64,000 bases of DNA, taken from contig JABANN010000036.1 of assembly GCA_013115125.1 (NCBI GenBank), positions 47,924 to 111,923 on the forward strand, given 5' to 3'. The notes under the pieces are model-generated. The model saw nothing but the letters and a program-made list of their open reading frames with translations. It did not search any database and was not told the DNA's origin. Both the position numbers and the translations under genes were made by a program. Positions 1 to 11,887 of the stretch are shown here, one piece after another (the first letter of the stretch is position 1; each line of letters starts with the position of its first letter). This DNA comes from Perkinsus olseni. Its lineage: Eukaryota > Perkinsozoa > Perkinsida.

Positions 1-730
1 AGACCAAGCAATGGAGAGACTGAGGTTCAAGCACGCAGTCATCTAGTTGACCCGATGTGCTTTGATCTCACTATGTTGTTCTGCTTGCTCCGTACTCCGT
101 CTTCAACGTACAGCTTGCTGTCATCTGCGAACTTTTGCACGTACTCCTGCAGGGTTCTCAAACCGAAACTGCGCATCAGGTGCCTCTTGAGAGGCGATGG
201 AGTCATCGCTGTGGGATTCGCTCCCTGCCGGAAGCCTTTCATCTGGAAGTTATTGAATTCTCCTAACGCTTCTTGGTCGAACAATGCGTCGAAGAGGATG
301 CAGCTGTTGTTCCTGAGAATGCGAGTATCCGGGAAAGTTGCTTCGACAATCATCACCTGAGAGGATACTTCACGCGTGACACGTCGATAACGCAAAGTTG
401 TCCATCTTCCGGCCGCTCGAGATATCCAATGACAGTCTGAGAGAGAACTTGCGGAAAGGCAAGACACACAGGTAGCCGAGACCCATCATATAACGACAGA
501 GCTATGAAGCTATCCATGAAAAGATACGATAAGGATATGAATCGGTATGAAGATACCCGGACAAGAGGCTGACACACCTCCGTCATTTCCTCGTCGTCGT
601 AGAAAGTTATGGACTTTCTGGCTGGGACGTCGGCGTTCACAAGTCTGCTGCGGAGAGCAGCTTCATACGACGATGATACTAATGAGGCCGTGAGTATCAC
701 AACATGTGGCGTGACAACCTTCCGGGCCAT
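1..730 (-). CDS. Secreted lineage-specific family, copy L1 (5' part only)
   Basis: The first exons of a secreted protein that continues past the left edge. Exon 1 (578-730) starts with a hydrophobic signal peptide of about 23 residues and ends in a TFYDD..MTE motif. Exon 2 (357-436) carries TVIGYLE and CVIDVSR. Exon 3 (up to 312) carries FDALFDQEAL and a SPLKRHLM motif. The same order and intron phases occur in copies at 52.4, 58.4 and 61.9 kb, which shows this is a real multigene family. Introns are GT-AG (437-577 and 313-356). The last two exons found in the other copies lie outside the window. No known domain is recognised; a secreted or surface role is inferred only from the signal peptide. 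Confidence 0.72.
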
Positions 731-2322
731 CAGTAGAAGAGGAAACCTCTAAACAGTCAACAGAACTCCACCTCCGCACAACAACAGCGGCTGTTGAACA
801 GCCTCGGATGAATAGTTCATTAGATTTTCCGGCCCAGCGATACTGACTTCACGCATGCAAGGACCTCTCATCGCTCAGGACCGTTATTTTGAATATCTCA
901 TATTGTGAGGAGTTCCCGCTTATCGCCACGGCTGGTCATTAGCCACCTTCACTAGAGTTGCGGCGTTGGCCATCGGGTGCCCGGCATCCGGAATTGCAAA
1001 AGCAATACAAAAATATAATCGGACCGATATAATCAGTAGTGGTTCATCACGAGATCGCGACAGAGTCTGGCATAGTCAGCTCCAACAGCAATACTTCAAC
1101 TTGCCACGCGACCGTTACAAAAAGCACTCAAGTGTCGCAGGCGAGGCAAGATGTACAGCTCTCAAGGGAGTGGGAGTTATCATCATCTCGGCCATCATCA
1201 GTAGCGTTTGCTTTGAAAGTCACAGGGAAGAGATACTCTGCACCTTTAGCTTACCCGCTTGGATCATAGTCAGCCCGATCGTCGGTTACATCGCACTTGC
1301 CCGGACAGATCTTATCAGAGAGTATTTCAAGAAGCTTGACGATGTAGCTGATCCGCCTAGCGCTTAGGGTTACGAAATCCCCGCTCGACTCCAAATCTGA
1401 TGCGCTCAAAAGATGGCAAGATCGCAAGTATTTTCCTTTTCAGGTTTCAGCGCGCGAAAAAGTGCCGACCTTTACTGGCCTCCTGCTCTGGGCTAATAGT
1501 CCCGCTATAGGACTCTGGAGTTCAGAGCTGTGAGTGTGGGGCTCCAGTCGACCCAACTTGAGGACCCCGAGCCTCGGAGATCGTATCCTGAAAGCTACGT
1601 AACACGAGAGGATTGCGATTATATGACAAATCGCAATTGATTCCCGCATTTCGTCGAAATTTTAGTTATTTCGGGCGTAGCGGCGAGATCGATTTGGCGT
1701 GGCATAACGGCTTCCCGACGGAATCGACCTTACCAAATGCGAAATAGGATCTTAAAAGGTGTAGCATTAACAGCCACGACGCCGAGTAAATAGTGACACC
1801 CCCGTAGTCATTAGATCACGACGTGGTCATCACCTTACGTCGAGTCCACATCCTATCCCACGAAGATTTGATGAAGACCTCACGAAAAAGTCTACTTTCA
1901 TCACAGCAGGATGTGTCCCGGATTCCACCATTGCTGAGCACAGCCATCCACAGTCGAGGCTGAACTAATACCTTTGCTATCAAGTCCACTGAGTTGATAA
2001 CTGAGTCGATGAGCGGATGAGATATCCTGCTTTCTCGATTTCCAGCAAGTGTTAATGACCCGAAGCCACCACTCACTCTGGCTTTTCGGTGAATCGCGAT
2101 TCGAGCACCGGAGTCAAATTCCGATGGTAAGTGACTCACCGTGAGTCCTTTATTACGGTGAGAATACTGCAACGATCGAGGACGACGCTGGAGAGTAATG
2201 ATTGACGTGAGGCCCACTCGTAGGAGACTCGAGGACTTGCCCATGGGGCGCTGCTGAAACACAACATATTGGATCGCGAGGCTTGACAAAATCGAAGCTG
2301 CTTCACGACATTGCCCAATTCT
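731..2322. other. Spacer, no gene recognised
   Basis: Short open frames occur on both strands, but none shows a recognisable domain, a plausible exon chain or similarity to the other genes here. It lies upstream of copy L1 and downstream of the SDR gene. I see no tRNA or repeat in it. Confidence 0.5.
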
Positions 2323-5262
2323 TCACAGCTTCACCCACAAAAAGGTCGGGCCTAGTGCGAGGTAGATGCTCCAGGACTGAGAGGGTAGAAACATCACCAG
2401 TGAGCGGTCAAAGCCAGACTTACCCTCAGCAGAGTCAACGAAATCACCATTCTCAACTCTCGTATCAAGCAAGGCTTTCAGGACACCGACCGCTCCCTCG
2501 GTTGAGTCACGGAGTAGCAGCCAACGGAAGGGAGCTAGCGCGCTGTATAGTACACCTGGGAAACTACTGCAATCCACATATCGCTAGCCGGGCAATGCGG
2601 CATCGTCCTCGGCTCCAACCCGCTCAGTCAGCGGTTATGTCACTTACCTGGTAGGAATGGAGCGCCCAGGTTCGTGTTGCAAAACCCAGGGGTGCAGGCT
2701 ACGAACTTTGTGCTCGGATCACGACTGGGACTGCCGCTCCTGAAGAGAGCTACATGTATGAACCCTAACGACTCGACAAGGACTCACTTGCTGGCTACGT
2801 AGGATAGAATGGCTCGCTTGCTATCAGGGTATTGGGTCGTGGTTGCGGAGTTCCCAAGCACACTTACTACGTCATCGGCGGTAACGAGCAGAGATCTCTT
2901 CTGGAGCCGACTGAATGCGAAGATCGCATGCAATCCTCCAACTACTTGAATATGAGAAGTTTGAATACCTTGGGCACCCGCGCACACGGGCCATGTGGCG
3001 GTACAAAGAGTGGCAGCTATTTCAGCATGAAAAGCTAGGATTGACGGTCGATCTTCCAGGCCACTGTGCGTCACTGGTCGATCATCGACCGGTTGGCCCA
3101 CAGTTGGCCGCACACGTGCTCGTACCCCGAGGTTCGGGATCCGAACGGGTCGTTCGGAACGACTCGATTCTAGACATTCGATGGCCTCGCAAGTTTTCCA
3201 GTGGCAAGGTCCTTGCCGCTAGGAGCCCTAGCCTAGGACGATATAACGCAACACAACGGAACTATCCGATTCTAGTTCAGGAGATAGGCTCCTTCTTGCT
3301 GGAAAGCGGCAATCCCCATGGCTCTGTGTTGGCAATTCTCTAGCTTTCCGAACTGTTCCGATGCCTATCTCGTGGATACCCAAATTGCAGGTCTCGCGAG
3401 CAACACAGTGGGAGCTCACTCGACCAATTCTATTGGGAGCTCATTCGCCCAATTGTACTGGGAGCTGACTCGACCAATTCTGTTGGGAGCTCATTCGACC
3501 AATTGTATTGGGAGCTGACTCGACCAATTCTGTTGGGAGCTCACTCGACCAATTGTATTGGGAGCTGACTCGACCAATTCTATTGGACAACGCGACGCTC
3601 GCAGGAAGATATATCGTCCGCTTTGGCCTTGATAATGTTGGCACTATAGTGGTCAGCTACCTGGAGGGTCTCGTCGACGATACGGGTGATACCACCACTG
3701 ACTCCCACTACCATATGAGCAGCTGATAAATAGGGTTCTTGACGCTGCGAGAATGCGGCGGAACGCGAGCGGACCAGCCTTACCCTATCCCCAACTTCAA
3801 AACTTTCCGTGTAGGGGGCACGCTCCAACAACTTTTGGCGTGTCTTCTCCCGCAGCTGCACCCATATATCATAATATTCCTTGAGGCTGGCCTCTCTCAC
3901 CCACCCACGAGCGCGGCGTTGGTTTTCCAAAGCCGCTAACCAGGTCGGAGTCGGAGACAATTCGCTCGTCGGAGCGGAGAGGAGCTCAACTCATGACAGT
4001 CCCGAGCTGCAAGACCTGCGACACTGCCATAGGAGTCCAGCGTTGTGCCTAGTACCGCGGTCAACGTTAGCTGTGTGCCACAGGCACACAGCTAACCGGT
4101 AGCACCCCGACCCTACCGGGGTGCTACCTCGGGGTCCGAGGTGAATCACCTCAGGTGATAAACCGTCTGAATCTCAGATAGCATCTAAACAGTGGGCACA
4201 CACAATAGATCCGACCTTTTCGAGTCCATATCAGATGTAGGACCATAAGGATTGTTCTCGGGGTCGCTTCAGCATCGTGTGACATTTGTTTGATTTACAT
4301 GACTAGATGTCAGAGGTAACTGGACTCGTGGAGCTCCTCCTACAGGAGTCCTCGGGGTCGCAAGCCATGCGCTAAGGTGAAAATGCGCAAAACATCACAG
4401 CCTCTGAACTTCACCAACTATATCACTAATGGCTTTATTAACCCTTAAAGTGTCGAGCACTTACCTGCTAACATAAACCATGCGCAATGCCCTCTGTACG
4501 CTGGCCTCTGCCCGTGCTCTCATTAGACGCTCAGACATCAACACCGGGGCAACTAAGTTAGTCGATATCACCTTGTCTCGAGGCAGCATTATACCTGGGA
4601 AGAGTCTCGAAAAGCTCCCGCTAAATCGACCAGTTACCAGCATTGTGAATGACAGCATCGAATCCCTGAGACTCTGGGACACGCCCGTCGGCGAACCACA
4701 TGTCGCCGAGTTCCTTTGTAGCGTTCTGAGAGATCAATAGTCGGTAACTTCGCATGAAAGTACGTGACTCGCGGTTAGTTAAGGCAAAAGACCGTTCTCA
4801 CCTCAACAGACGCCTTGCTCGTTAGGTCACAATAAATTACAGCTGGCGGTACCGCCACGCCGTGCCTCTCGGCAAGGGTCCGCGCAATCTTGTTACCAGC
4901 TTGAACATCTCGCACTAGAAGAACCTTGAACAGAGAGCTCCATCAGGCTCTGACTGTACTAAAATTGCTTCGGCTTACCAACGACACCTGCGGCTGATAC
5001 CGACTCAAGATTTCCGTCACAGCCCTTCCCACGCCAGAAGTAGCACCTAATACAGCGATCGATCGACTCACGAGTCTGCTGGGAAAGGCTTGCCTGTTAT
5101 TGCCACACGGAACTTCTTGTCGGAGTGGTTCAGAGCAGCCCCACGGCATAACCCGACGGCCTTGGTACACGCCGTGACGATGTTGGTGTATCTCCGAAAG
5201 GCTAGGGCCCCCACTCCACCGAGAGTACCAACTACCGTCCATCCGACCGCGCCGACGACCAT
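2323..5262 (-). CDS. Short-chain dehydrogenase/reductase (SDR), multi-exon
   Basis: NAD(P)-dependent oxidoreductase of the retinol-dehydrogenase-like SDR type. Exon 1 (about 5094-5262) begins with a hydrophobic N-terminus, so the protein is probably membrane-anchored. It runs into the cofactor motif VAITGATSGVGRA, which is split by a 47-bp GC-AG intron (5047-5093). Later exons give VLLVRD and the DLTSKASV strand (4.80-4.94 kb), VIHNAG (about 4.66-4.73 kb), VISTNLVAP and RMVYVS (about 4.46-4.59 kb), the catalytic YPDSK motif (about 2817-2831), PGFCNTNLG (about 2.66-2.70 kb) and a C-terminal exon with STEGA and GDFV. The order matches the SDR fold exactly. An unusually large intron of about 1.4 kb separates the strand with the catalytic serine region from YxxxK and contains a retroelement fossil, a tandem repeat and hairpins. 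Partial copies lie at 7.1-7.4 and 9.7-10.1 kb. Substrate unknown. Confidence 0.8.
3410..3584. repeat. 25-bp tandem repeat, 7 units
   Basis: Seven head-to-tail 25-bp units, each starting gggagct and containing cgaccaatt. Units alternate between two forms (gact..ttc and ca/tt..ttg), so the higher-order period is often 50 bp. It sits inside the large SDR intron and abuts the integrase fossil at 3580, so it may be part of that element's non-coding end. Confidence 0.95.
3580..3960 (-). mobile_element. Ty3/gypsy-type LTR retroelement fossil, integrase C-terminal part
   Basis: About 125 residues resemble the C-terminal end of a retroelement integrase: a helical stretch rich in Arg, Lys and Glu, then a FEVGDRVRL motif typical of the SH3-like integrase tail. 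Only this fragment is visible. No reverse transcriptase, protease or LTR pair was found nearby, so the element is broken and old. It lies in an intron of the SDR gene on the same strand, next to the 25-bp repeat array. Family assignment is by motif only. Confidence 0.6.
4066..4158. repeat. Row of four adjacent perfect hairpins
   Basis: Four perfect inverted repeats stand in a row in the SDR intron: 14-bp arms at 4066-4079/4083-4096, 11-bp arms at 4098-4108/4118-4128, 7-bp arms at 4126-4132/4136-4142 and 6-bp arms at 4146-4151/4153-4158. The arms are unrelated in sequence, so this is not one repeated unit. Confidence 0.93.
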
Positions 5263-6053
5263 TTCGTAAGTAGCTTACAATCTAGGAAGACTTGCGCACC
5301 CAAATCCCCGAAAAGGAACTTTCGATCACTCGCTCTTGTACAGCCCAACAAGATCTTCGCCGATTGGAATATTCTGTATGTTGACGCGGAAGTGACGAAA
5401 TAGACCAAAGGTCAGGATACTCTGAAGTCCGCGGGTAGCGCCCGTAAAACAGACTAAGCGGTGCCGGAAAAGGACAGGCTGGCAATAGGTCTATGCTTGC
5501 CGGTCTAGTGAAGAACTGCGTAGTCAAAATCACGGATAAGTATTCGTCGCGTCACGGAGATATCCTGTATTCTCACAATTCCTCCTTTGCTATCAGCAAA
5601 TTGCTAACTCTCGATAAGTTTAGTAATGAGTGAATGAAAAAGTTGAAAACAACAGGTGAGGACACGATCCCTTGCCCGACCGTATCCTATCATGATCGAT
5701 CCACTGGACTATCCACTGGAAATAGTGAGGGCCGAATTGTCAGAATCATCAACAATCATTATTGAAATCACCATAACGATGAGAATTGATCCTCCCACCG
5801 GAGCTCCTCGTCTGCTCTTCACATATACAGCCCGTGCTGGGCGAGAATGAAGTACTAAAGCTGATCATAGAGCATTGGTCCTGGAGTTCAGGACTATTCA
5901 AGAAGATTAAGCTGACCTGCTTGGGACGACGGAAGATTTCTTCTCTTCTACGGTTAACTTATATCGTAGCGCGCGTAGAAGACGACACTCCCGCGAGGGG
6001 GGTCTGACAAGAAAGACTCGACGCCGTTCGAATGATGAGCGAACTGGATGATT
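5263..6053. other. Spacer between SDR and GNAT genes
   Basis: No domain recognised. It contains the presumed promoter of the SDR gene (on the minus strand) and the 3' flank of the GNAT gene. Confidence 0.5.
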
Positions 6054-7010
6054 TTAAATGCCTAACATACCAGGTTCTTCAGAAGGAGACATGGCAACGT
6101 ATCGCAGATTGACCTCGATTTGATGGGACTCACCCAGAACCTCCACGAATCCCGATTTCTTATATAGAGCAATCGCTGGATAATTCGTTCGTTTCACCAC
6201 CAAGTAGACAGCGACCAACTTTGGCTGGGTTGCACCGAGCTGGAAGCTATCGAGTAACACTGTTACTGTAAGAGAGCTACACCCGGCGAACATCTCGAGT
6301 GCCGCGTTGGACTCACGTAATGAAAGCTCTCCGACAATAGCTTGGTGGCAATCCCTTGCTTCTGCCAAGCCTCAGCGACCGTAATCTGATGGCAAGTTGA
6401 AGTGGAATCAAGATCATCAGATGACGCTGCCGGGGGGTGACTTCCCAACCCACATAGTCTAGCACGCCGATCTCTCTGTCCACTTTCTTCTTGCTCGGGT
6501 CCGGCCTGCGAAACCAACGTTTCGGGAGCTATGATAAGACTCCCGCTGCGAGCACGCGCCTTACATCTTCGCCTCGATAGCTTTCTTGACCGCATCCGAG
6601 ATATGGTCAGCAGGGATCGTCATTTCAACGGCCCCGACGACAGTCTGAAAGGCGCCTAGCTGCTGCTTAGGTCATCTCCGAGCAACACTATCAGCACGGT
6701 CCGTGCTGCACGGATCAACATCTCTATCATTTTGCACACAACCCATGTATTCGACTGACGCATGAGTGTTGCAGCAACTGCAATGCTGCCCAAGCAACGA
6801 TCACACATTCTAATGACAGCCGCCAGCTGTACACATCTACTCATCGCGAACACAGTACTGGGGACGAAGGCAGCCTCACCTGAGTTCCGGTGACTACTGC
6901 TGTCCAACATAGATGGTGAGCACAATCGAAGCTCCATTGCTTATCCACCAGGCTCATGTCGTCGCCTGACTGGTACTTGCGATAAACCACCGCGTCGAGC
7001 GCGCGCAGCG
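6054..7010 (-). CDS. GNAT-family N-acetyltransferase
   Basis: Acetyl-CoA-dependent N-acetyltransferase. The exon at about 6.57-6.65 kb gives VVGAVEM, a typical core beta strand. The following exons give GVLDYVGWE and then ITVAEAWQKQGIATKLL, matching GNAT motif A (R/Q-x-x-G-I/G-A). The last exon gives TNYPAIALYKKSGF, matching motif B (N..A..LY.K.GF). Introns are about 60 bp GT-AG. The stop is TAA at 6054-6056. The N-terminal exons (6.65-7.0 kb) are open and end in good donor sites, but I could not fix the start. Acceptor substrate unknown. Confidence 0.68.
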
Positions 7011-7139
7011 GATGCTCTTCCAACCACGAGTGAACCACAGAATACTGAGGATGACCAGCAACCGCAATAAAGGAGAGTATCTCAAAGAACAGGTCACCGA
7101 ACAATCGCATTTGTAACGAACCAAAAGTACACCTAGAAG

Positions 7140-7395
7140 CCCGACAAACTGCTGACGGCCTAACACGGCGCTCGATCGACCCACGACTTCGGTTCAGAGG
7201 GACTTGCCCGTTATTCCCATACGAAGCTTCTTGTCGGTATGGTTCAGAGCGGCCCCTCGACATAGACCGACTGCGGCAGCCGGACTGCCTTTGTACACGC
7301 TGTGACGATGTTCTCCAGAAGGTTAGGGTCCCCACTCTACTGAGAGTAGCAACTTCCGTCCATCCGACAGCGCCCACGACAATTCTCCAAGTGGC
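7140..7395 (-). pseudogene. Decayed copy of SDR exon 1
   Basis: The stretch is clearly similar to SDR exon 1 and its first intron (5040-5262): GAVGWT, NIVTACTKAV and the ITG end of the glycine motif recur in shifted frames, followed by the same GC-starting intron. The start codon position reads ATT rather than ATG and the frame is broken between the blocks. No further SDR exons follow in order, so it is a duplication remnant. Confidence 0.72.
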
Positions 7396-9699
7396 TTCAA
7401 AACTGGCAGTTGAGAACAAAGATTCCTCGCACCCCGGAGACTGAACCCGTCACGCAGCTTCGTCCAATGCTTCCCAATTGAGACTCTGCTCGGAAATTCA
7501 AGCCCAGACGATGAGTCAGAAAACTCTGTAGCGTACCATGATTTTCAAGAAAGTTTCAAGTTGAAAGCCCGACTTCCTCTCGAAGCTCATGCTGGGATGC
7601 CTGCTATGTTACAGGAATTAGGAATGCTGACTTAGCAGTAACAACACACGGGGCAAACACTTCCACTTTGTGTAGCTCCAGCTCCACAAGCCAGTATAAA
7701 TAAACACTGCGCGAAGCACGGCGGCCCGGGGCAAGACCCCTCCGAGCTCCCCAACAGCGGGCCTTTGAACAATATCGCTCGTACACCAGATGTACTGGGC
7801 ATCTTTCATATGCTCGCAAGACGGCGGTAATTCTATCTTGCCACCTTGGTATCCCACCAGGGCCAAAAGACCATTTCTCCGAGATAGGCGTGATATATGC
7901 ACTCAGAGTTAAGACAGGAGTACAAATCATAAACACAGATTCCACATTGAGCGTAACCTGCGTTCATATGACGCTCTTCATCTTAAAACCCATTTCATCC
8001 GTCGTAGGCACTAAGTTATATCCAACAACATTGAGATGAATCCCACGGCGACAGTCTGAGACTCACATTAATTGTATTCACTTCAGGATTCATTATCGCT
8101 AGATGCTATATGTTAGATATGATGTGTGTGATGTGCTATTCACGAGCTGATACCTACGAGGGCAATAAAACAACATCCTAGCGTACAGACATGTTGAGTG
8201 CATAATCTTCCTCACTCCATACTCTCGACTCGGAGTCTAGAAGATCCAATGAAAATGTCACAATTCCAGCTGACTGATCGAGCTCAGACCCACTGTCAGT
8301 GACTCACCTTCAGCGAAAAAATAGATTCGCTATTCCCGAATCTACTGTCGAGCAAAGCCCTTGAAAAAACTGAGGAACAGCCAGCCGCTAGCTGCCAGCG
8401 TAGGCGTGGTAGGTTGCCATGGTTTGCACCTGAGGAGTAACCGTCACACAGATGATACCAGCCGCTAACCACTAATCGCTGGTGGCCAGCGGCTCTAACA
8501 TGATCCGAGTACGATACTGGTCACACACGATATACTGAGTGACTCGAGTTGAGCCGCTTGATGAATTCAGGTTCAAGTGGCGACAGAACGCAACAATTAA
8601 CAACACGGAAGAAAGGCCTTTCCCACGATTATCACACTCTGATAAGTGCTGCTAGCACATGCACTGCTACTAGCGCTGTGCTAGTGAGGCAAGACGACAT
8701 TTCTATCTTCTGTCCACTGGACAGAGTCTTCAAGCCAGCCTATCTTTCTCCCACCTTAGTACGGAATGAAACAAAAACTGCTCTCGATGAACAGGGACGT
8801 CGCCGTTAGAAATAACTGCCCTTGCCGCCAGACCCACTCACGGTGAGTGACTCACCTCGATCTCTGCGTTGGCGTTGTATTTCGTGTTGGCGTTGGACAC
8901 GTTGCCCCCAGAGAAGCGGTATGTCATTTCCCACTCGATGTATGAATATAAGTTGTCAGCCGCCTAGAGAACTAGTAGCTCTGAACTACCTCCAATGCTA
9001 TCAAAGTGATCAACATAGAACATAGAAACAGCATAGCCTCTTCTTATACCTTTTCGGAAAAGGATTTTTCTGAATCGGGTGCATTAGTCTGAAGACCAAG
9101 AAGGTGATATCTATTCCTCTGGATACTCAATTACTTGAAGATATGACGAAGACTACATCAGTACCACCCAAAGCCGCTCCCCAGCAGTCGGGCATATAAC
9201 ACCGGAGGCTCGAGTGATCATTCATGACTTCAAGTCACAAGCTCGCACGCAGCCTATGGCATGCTTCTACACGTCAGCCACTGCTCACTAGCAGGGTTCC
9301 GCGGACACCACAACTTGCCTCTGTACGGACGGTGTCCAGGGTGCCAATTTTCTGCTGCTTACACTCCTCGCAAATGTACTTGTGGGAATCGTTTCACAGC
9401 CGTTCCTTATGCGGCGCCAATTGCGACAGCGACATTCGGTTGTCCTCCATGTTGCACTAGGCTGAGACTGAGACACGGTCGGAGGTAGGTTATGAGCCAG
9501 CCCACCGGTAGCTTTACCAGAATCTGGTGACCAGATGCTTATGGGTCCATGACCCACGCCTCGTGGCCCACATCAGGGTGATGCATGAACACTGAGACGA
9601 CGTGCATTTTCTCCGTGAGGTCGGTCGAATATTTTCTGCTCGTGATACGATGCAGGTGCGGATTGAAAGTAAAACGCAGTCCCACTCACCTGCTCACTA
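7396..9699. other. Long stretch without a recognised gene
   Basis: Nothing recognisable in most of this 2.3 kb. Possible exons with no known domain are 7618-7902 on the minus strand and 9261-9488 on the plus strand; the latter has a CPGC, CTCG and CPPC cysteine pattern and ends at a GTAGGT donor, so it could be a zinc-binding exon. A partial palindrome with agccgct arms lies at about 8461-8496. Confidence 0.4.
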
Positions 9700-10130
9700 A
9701 ATCATGCCTAGTGCCGCCTGCACGCTAGCTTCTGCACGAGCTCTCAACATGAATCCCACACGACCTCTGAAGCTACCGAATTGGTTGATATTACTGTATC
9801 TCGATGCAACACTGGACCAAGTGCGAGGCCCAACAGGAGCCTCTTGACAAGAAGCCACAGAGTTATCCGCATACCAGCGCTACGAGGAGGCCAGATCAGT
9901 AGGATAACCTACGTATCACTGTCGCGTTCCGTACGGATCCAACAGCCCAAAAGCCGGGAGCCTTGAAAGTGAACACACGCTACTGGGCTGGCTCCGATGA
10001 CACAGCAGCCTCAGGATTCCTGAGTCAGGAAATAGCTCGACTGCCTCAGTATGTGACGTGACGATGATAGTGGAGGTCTCAGAAGGTCTGGTTCGCAGCC
10101 CACTGAAGTGATTAACCATCCACCCAAGCG
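9700..10130 (-). pseudogene. Second decayed SDR copy
   Basis: 9706-9830 is similar to the SDR exon at 4478-4600 (same run from the splice-site end through the region encoding the conserved Asn strand). About 10035-10130 resembles SDR exon 1 (the GALGWM and IIVTSHTEAVE readings echo GAVGWT and NIVTACTKAV). The order is correct for a minus-strand gene, so this is a third SDR copy, heavily decayed and missing most exons. Confidence 0.6.
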
Positions 10131-10278
10131 CCCCAACGGCCGTTATATCAAATCACTACGAAATTTGTTGTACGAATAAGTCACGGAGAGAATAGACACG
10201 CCTTCTCCTCAGGCCGGCGGCTCAAGCCATCCCATGCTTGAAGCACTGAAGCTCAAAACACAACGGAGAGAAGAAACT

Positions 10279-11240
10279 CTATAGTCTATCACAATTCCTG
10301 CGGATCCTAATAATGCCCGGCTTCCTTTCCGAAGCCCAAGCGCCGACATCTGAAACTACGTTCCATGGATAATCACTGTAGCAATGAGGGCATACACGGC
10401 CACTATCAGTCACTCTACTCCCCTCACTGAGTGGGCATGCACATCTCGCACACAGCCGGCAGTCGCGACACACCCAACCCTCGGGAGACTTCGGCACCTG
10501 CAGCAAAATTGGAGGGCTGAGATGGGGGCTCCCGACCTACTCTGACGGGTCCAGCAGTGCGGCAACAACCGACATGAAAGCCTCTATCGCAGTCTCGACA
10601 GATGAGCGTGCTTTTGTTAGACTCGGCTACGTGGCACAATACGCACATCTGAGGCAGCAAGAATGGTGTCGTGGCAGTTACTCTAGGGCCGTGAAGAGAA
10701 CGGTCACCGTTCACGGTGGGAGATATTTGTCCACGAGGGAATCGTGTCACTTCTGTCCCTCCTCACATTGCACTCCCGGCACCGCCACTGCTCTCCGTTA
10801 GCATACCTCCGGACTAGCCGAATGTCAAGCGGAGGGTCGCAGCAGTAGGCGTGACAAGAGCGATGACAGGAGCAGCAGTGCAGCATATGCTGAATAAAAG
10901 CTGACCTCCCAGCTCCCTCGGTACCCACCACTTACTTCCTGCTGGTGCGTTCCCAGACAGGTACTCCAGCAGCACTCCGGGAGGTCCTCTCCGTCGTAGC
11001 CACCCTCACGTGAGCCACGCTGCTTTTTGCGTGTACACCTCGGACCTAGGAAGCTCCTCTCCCAATACCGATGAAATGCCCGACCCACCCGAGCCAGTCT
11101 GATCTGCTACGCTGCGCATCAAATATTTCCCGCCAATAAGAGCCCCACTCACGCTGCTTGCAATTGCTCTCTCGGAAGAGAACCTAACAGGCGACGACCT
11201 GCATACGGAGGCCCTACAAGGCGAACCTCCGGTTGCCCCC
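10279..11240 (-). CDS. Tandem PHD-finger protein
   Basis: Nuclear chromatin-reader type protein. Exon by exon the minus strand gives CCWSTC, then MLHCCSCHRSCHAYCC and WRCREC (first PHD finger), then CVLCH, LICRDCDRGFHVGCC and VPKSPEGWVCRDC (second finger, very like DPF/KAT6/MLL PHD fingers), then a further C..C....VCPHC pair that could bind another zinc. Introns of about 45-65 bp split the fingers. The stop is TAG at 10279-10281. The 5' end is unresolved: open frame continues to about 11240 through a good donor/acceptor pair, and maybe further. Histone target cannot be told from the sequence. Confidence 0.75.
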
Positions 11241-11887
11241 TCTGGTAGACAACGATGAGCAGGGCCCGTGTATCACTGTCGGGGTCAACGGGCCTTCGTC
11301 CAGCGACGACATTCTCAATAAACTAAAACTCAGAGTAGGTTCGATTGACGCTGGCAGAGGAGTCTGTATTGGTTTGAGATCTATGACAGAAAAACCGGGA
11401 ACTATTGGCGCTTGGCAGGCTTAGCCTATTCATGTCATCATCCAATGACGATGCTGCCAGTGGTATAAACTCAAGTAGTATCTTAAGCTCACGCTGGAAC
11501 CTAGCACGACGACTGCCAGAGGGGCTCCTCTGCCAGCTGGAGAACTGTTCAACTCAAGCGGAATGGAAGGTTACACAGCAGCGCTATACCGTCACACTCT
11601 CGGAAGCAGACTGTCCCGTGGGTAAAATGAATAATGACGTACTGTACGTCACGTACAGGACGATCACTGATGTGAATACCGGCTTCTGAGACGCTGGCCG
11701 AATTGATAGGCGTACAGAGAGGCTCCATTGGCTATGAAAGATCGGGTCGCCCCTGGAAGCAGACCGCGGTAGAGAGTGCCTGAACAACAGCGACTCATCG
11801 ATCCGAGTTTTGCCGTTATTTTTTTCTAGACCCTCCCGAATGTCAAGCAGGGAACTTTCTCCAACTTTCTCATCCGATCCGACTATT
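11241..11887. other. Region upstream of the PHD gene, unresolved
   Basis: Open frames exist on both strands (11405-11689 plus; 11240-11500 minus), and either could be exons. The minus frame could be 5' exons of the PHD gene. No domain recognised. Confidence 0.35.

Noticed and set aside
966-1367. 133-residue plus-strand open frame
   Set aside because: No ATG context, splice chain or domain; likely chance.
3410-3584. 25-bp array as a CRISPR-like or centromeric repeat
   Set aside because: Units are directly adjacent without spacers and only seven in number, inside an intron and next to a retroelement fossil.
10200-10225. ggctcaag, the end of the dinoflagellate spliced leader
   Set aside because: The bases before it do not match the leader and no donor follows.
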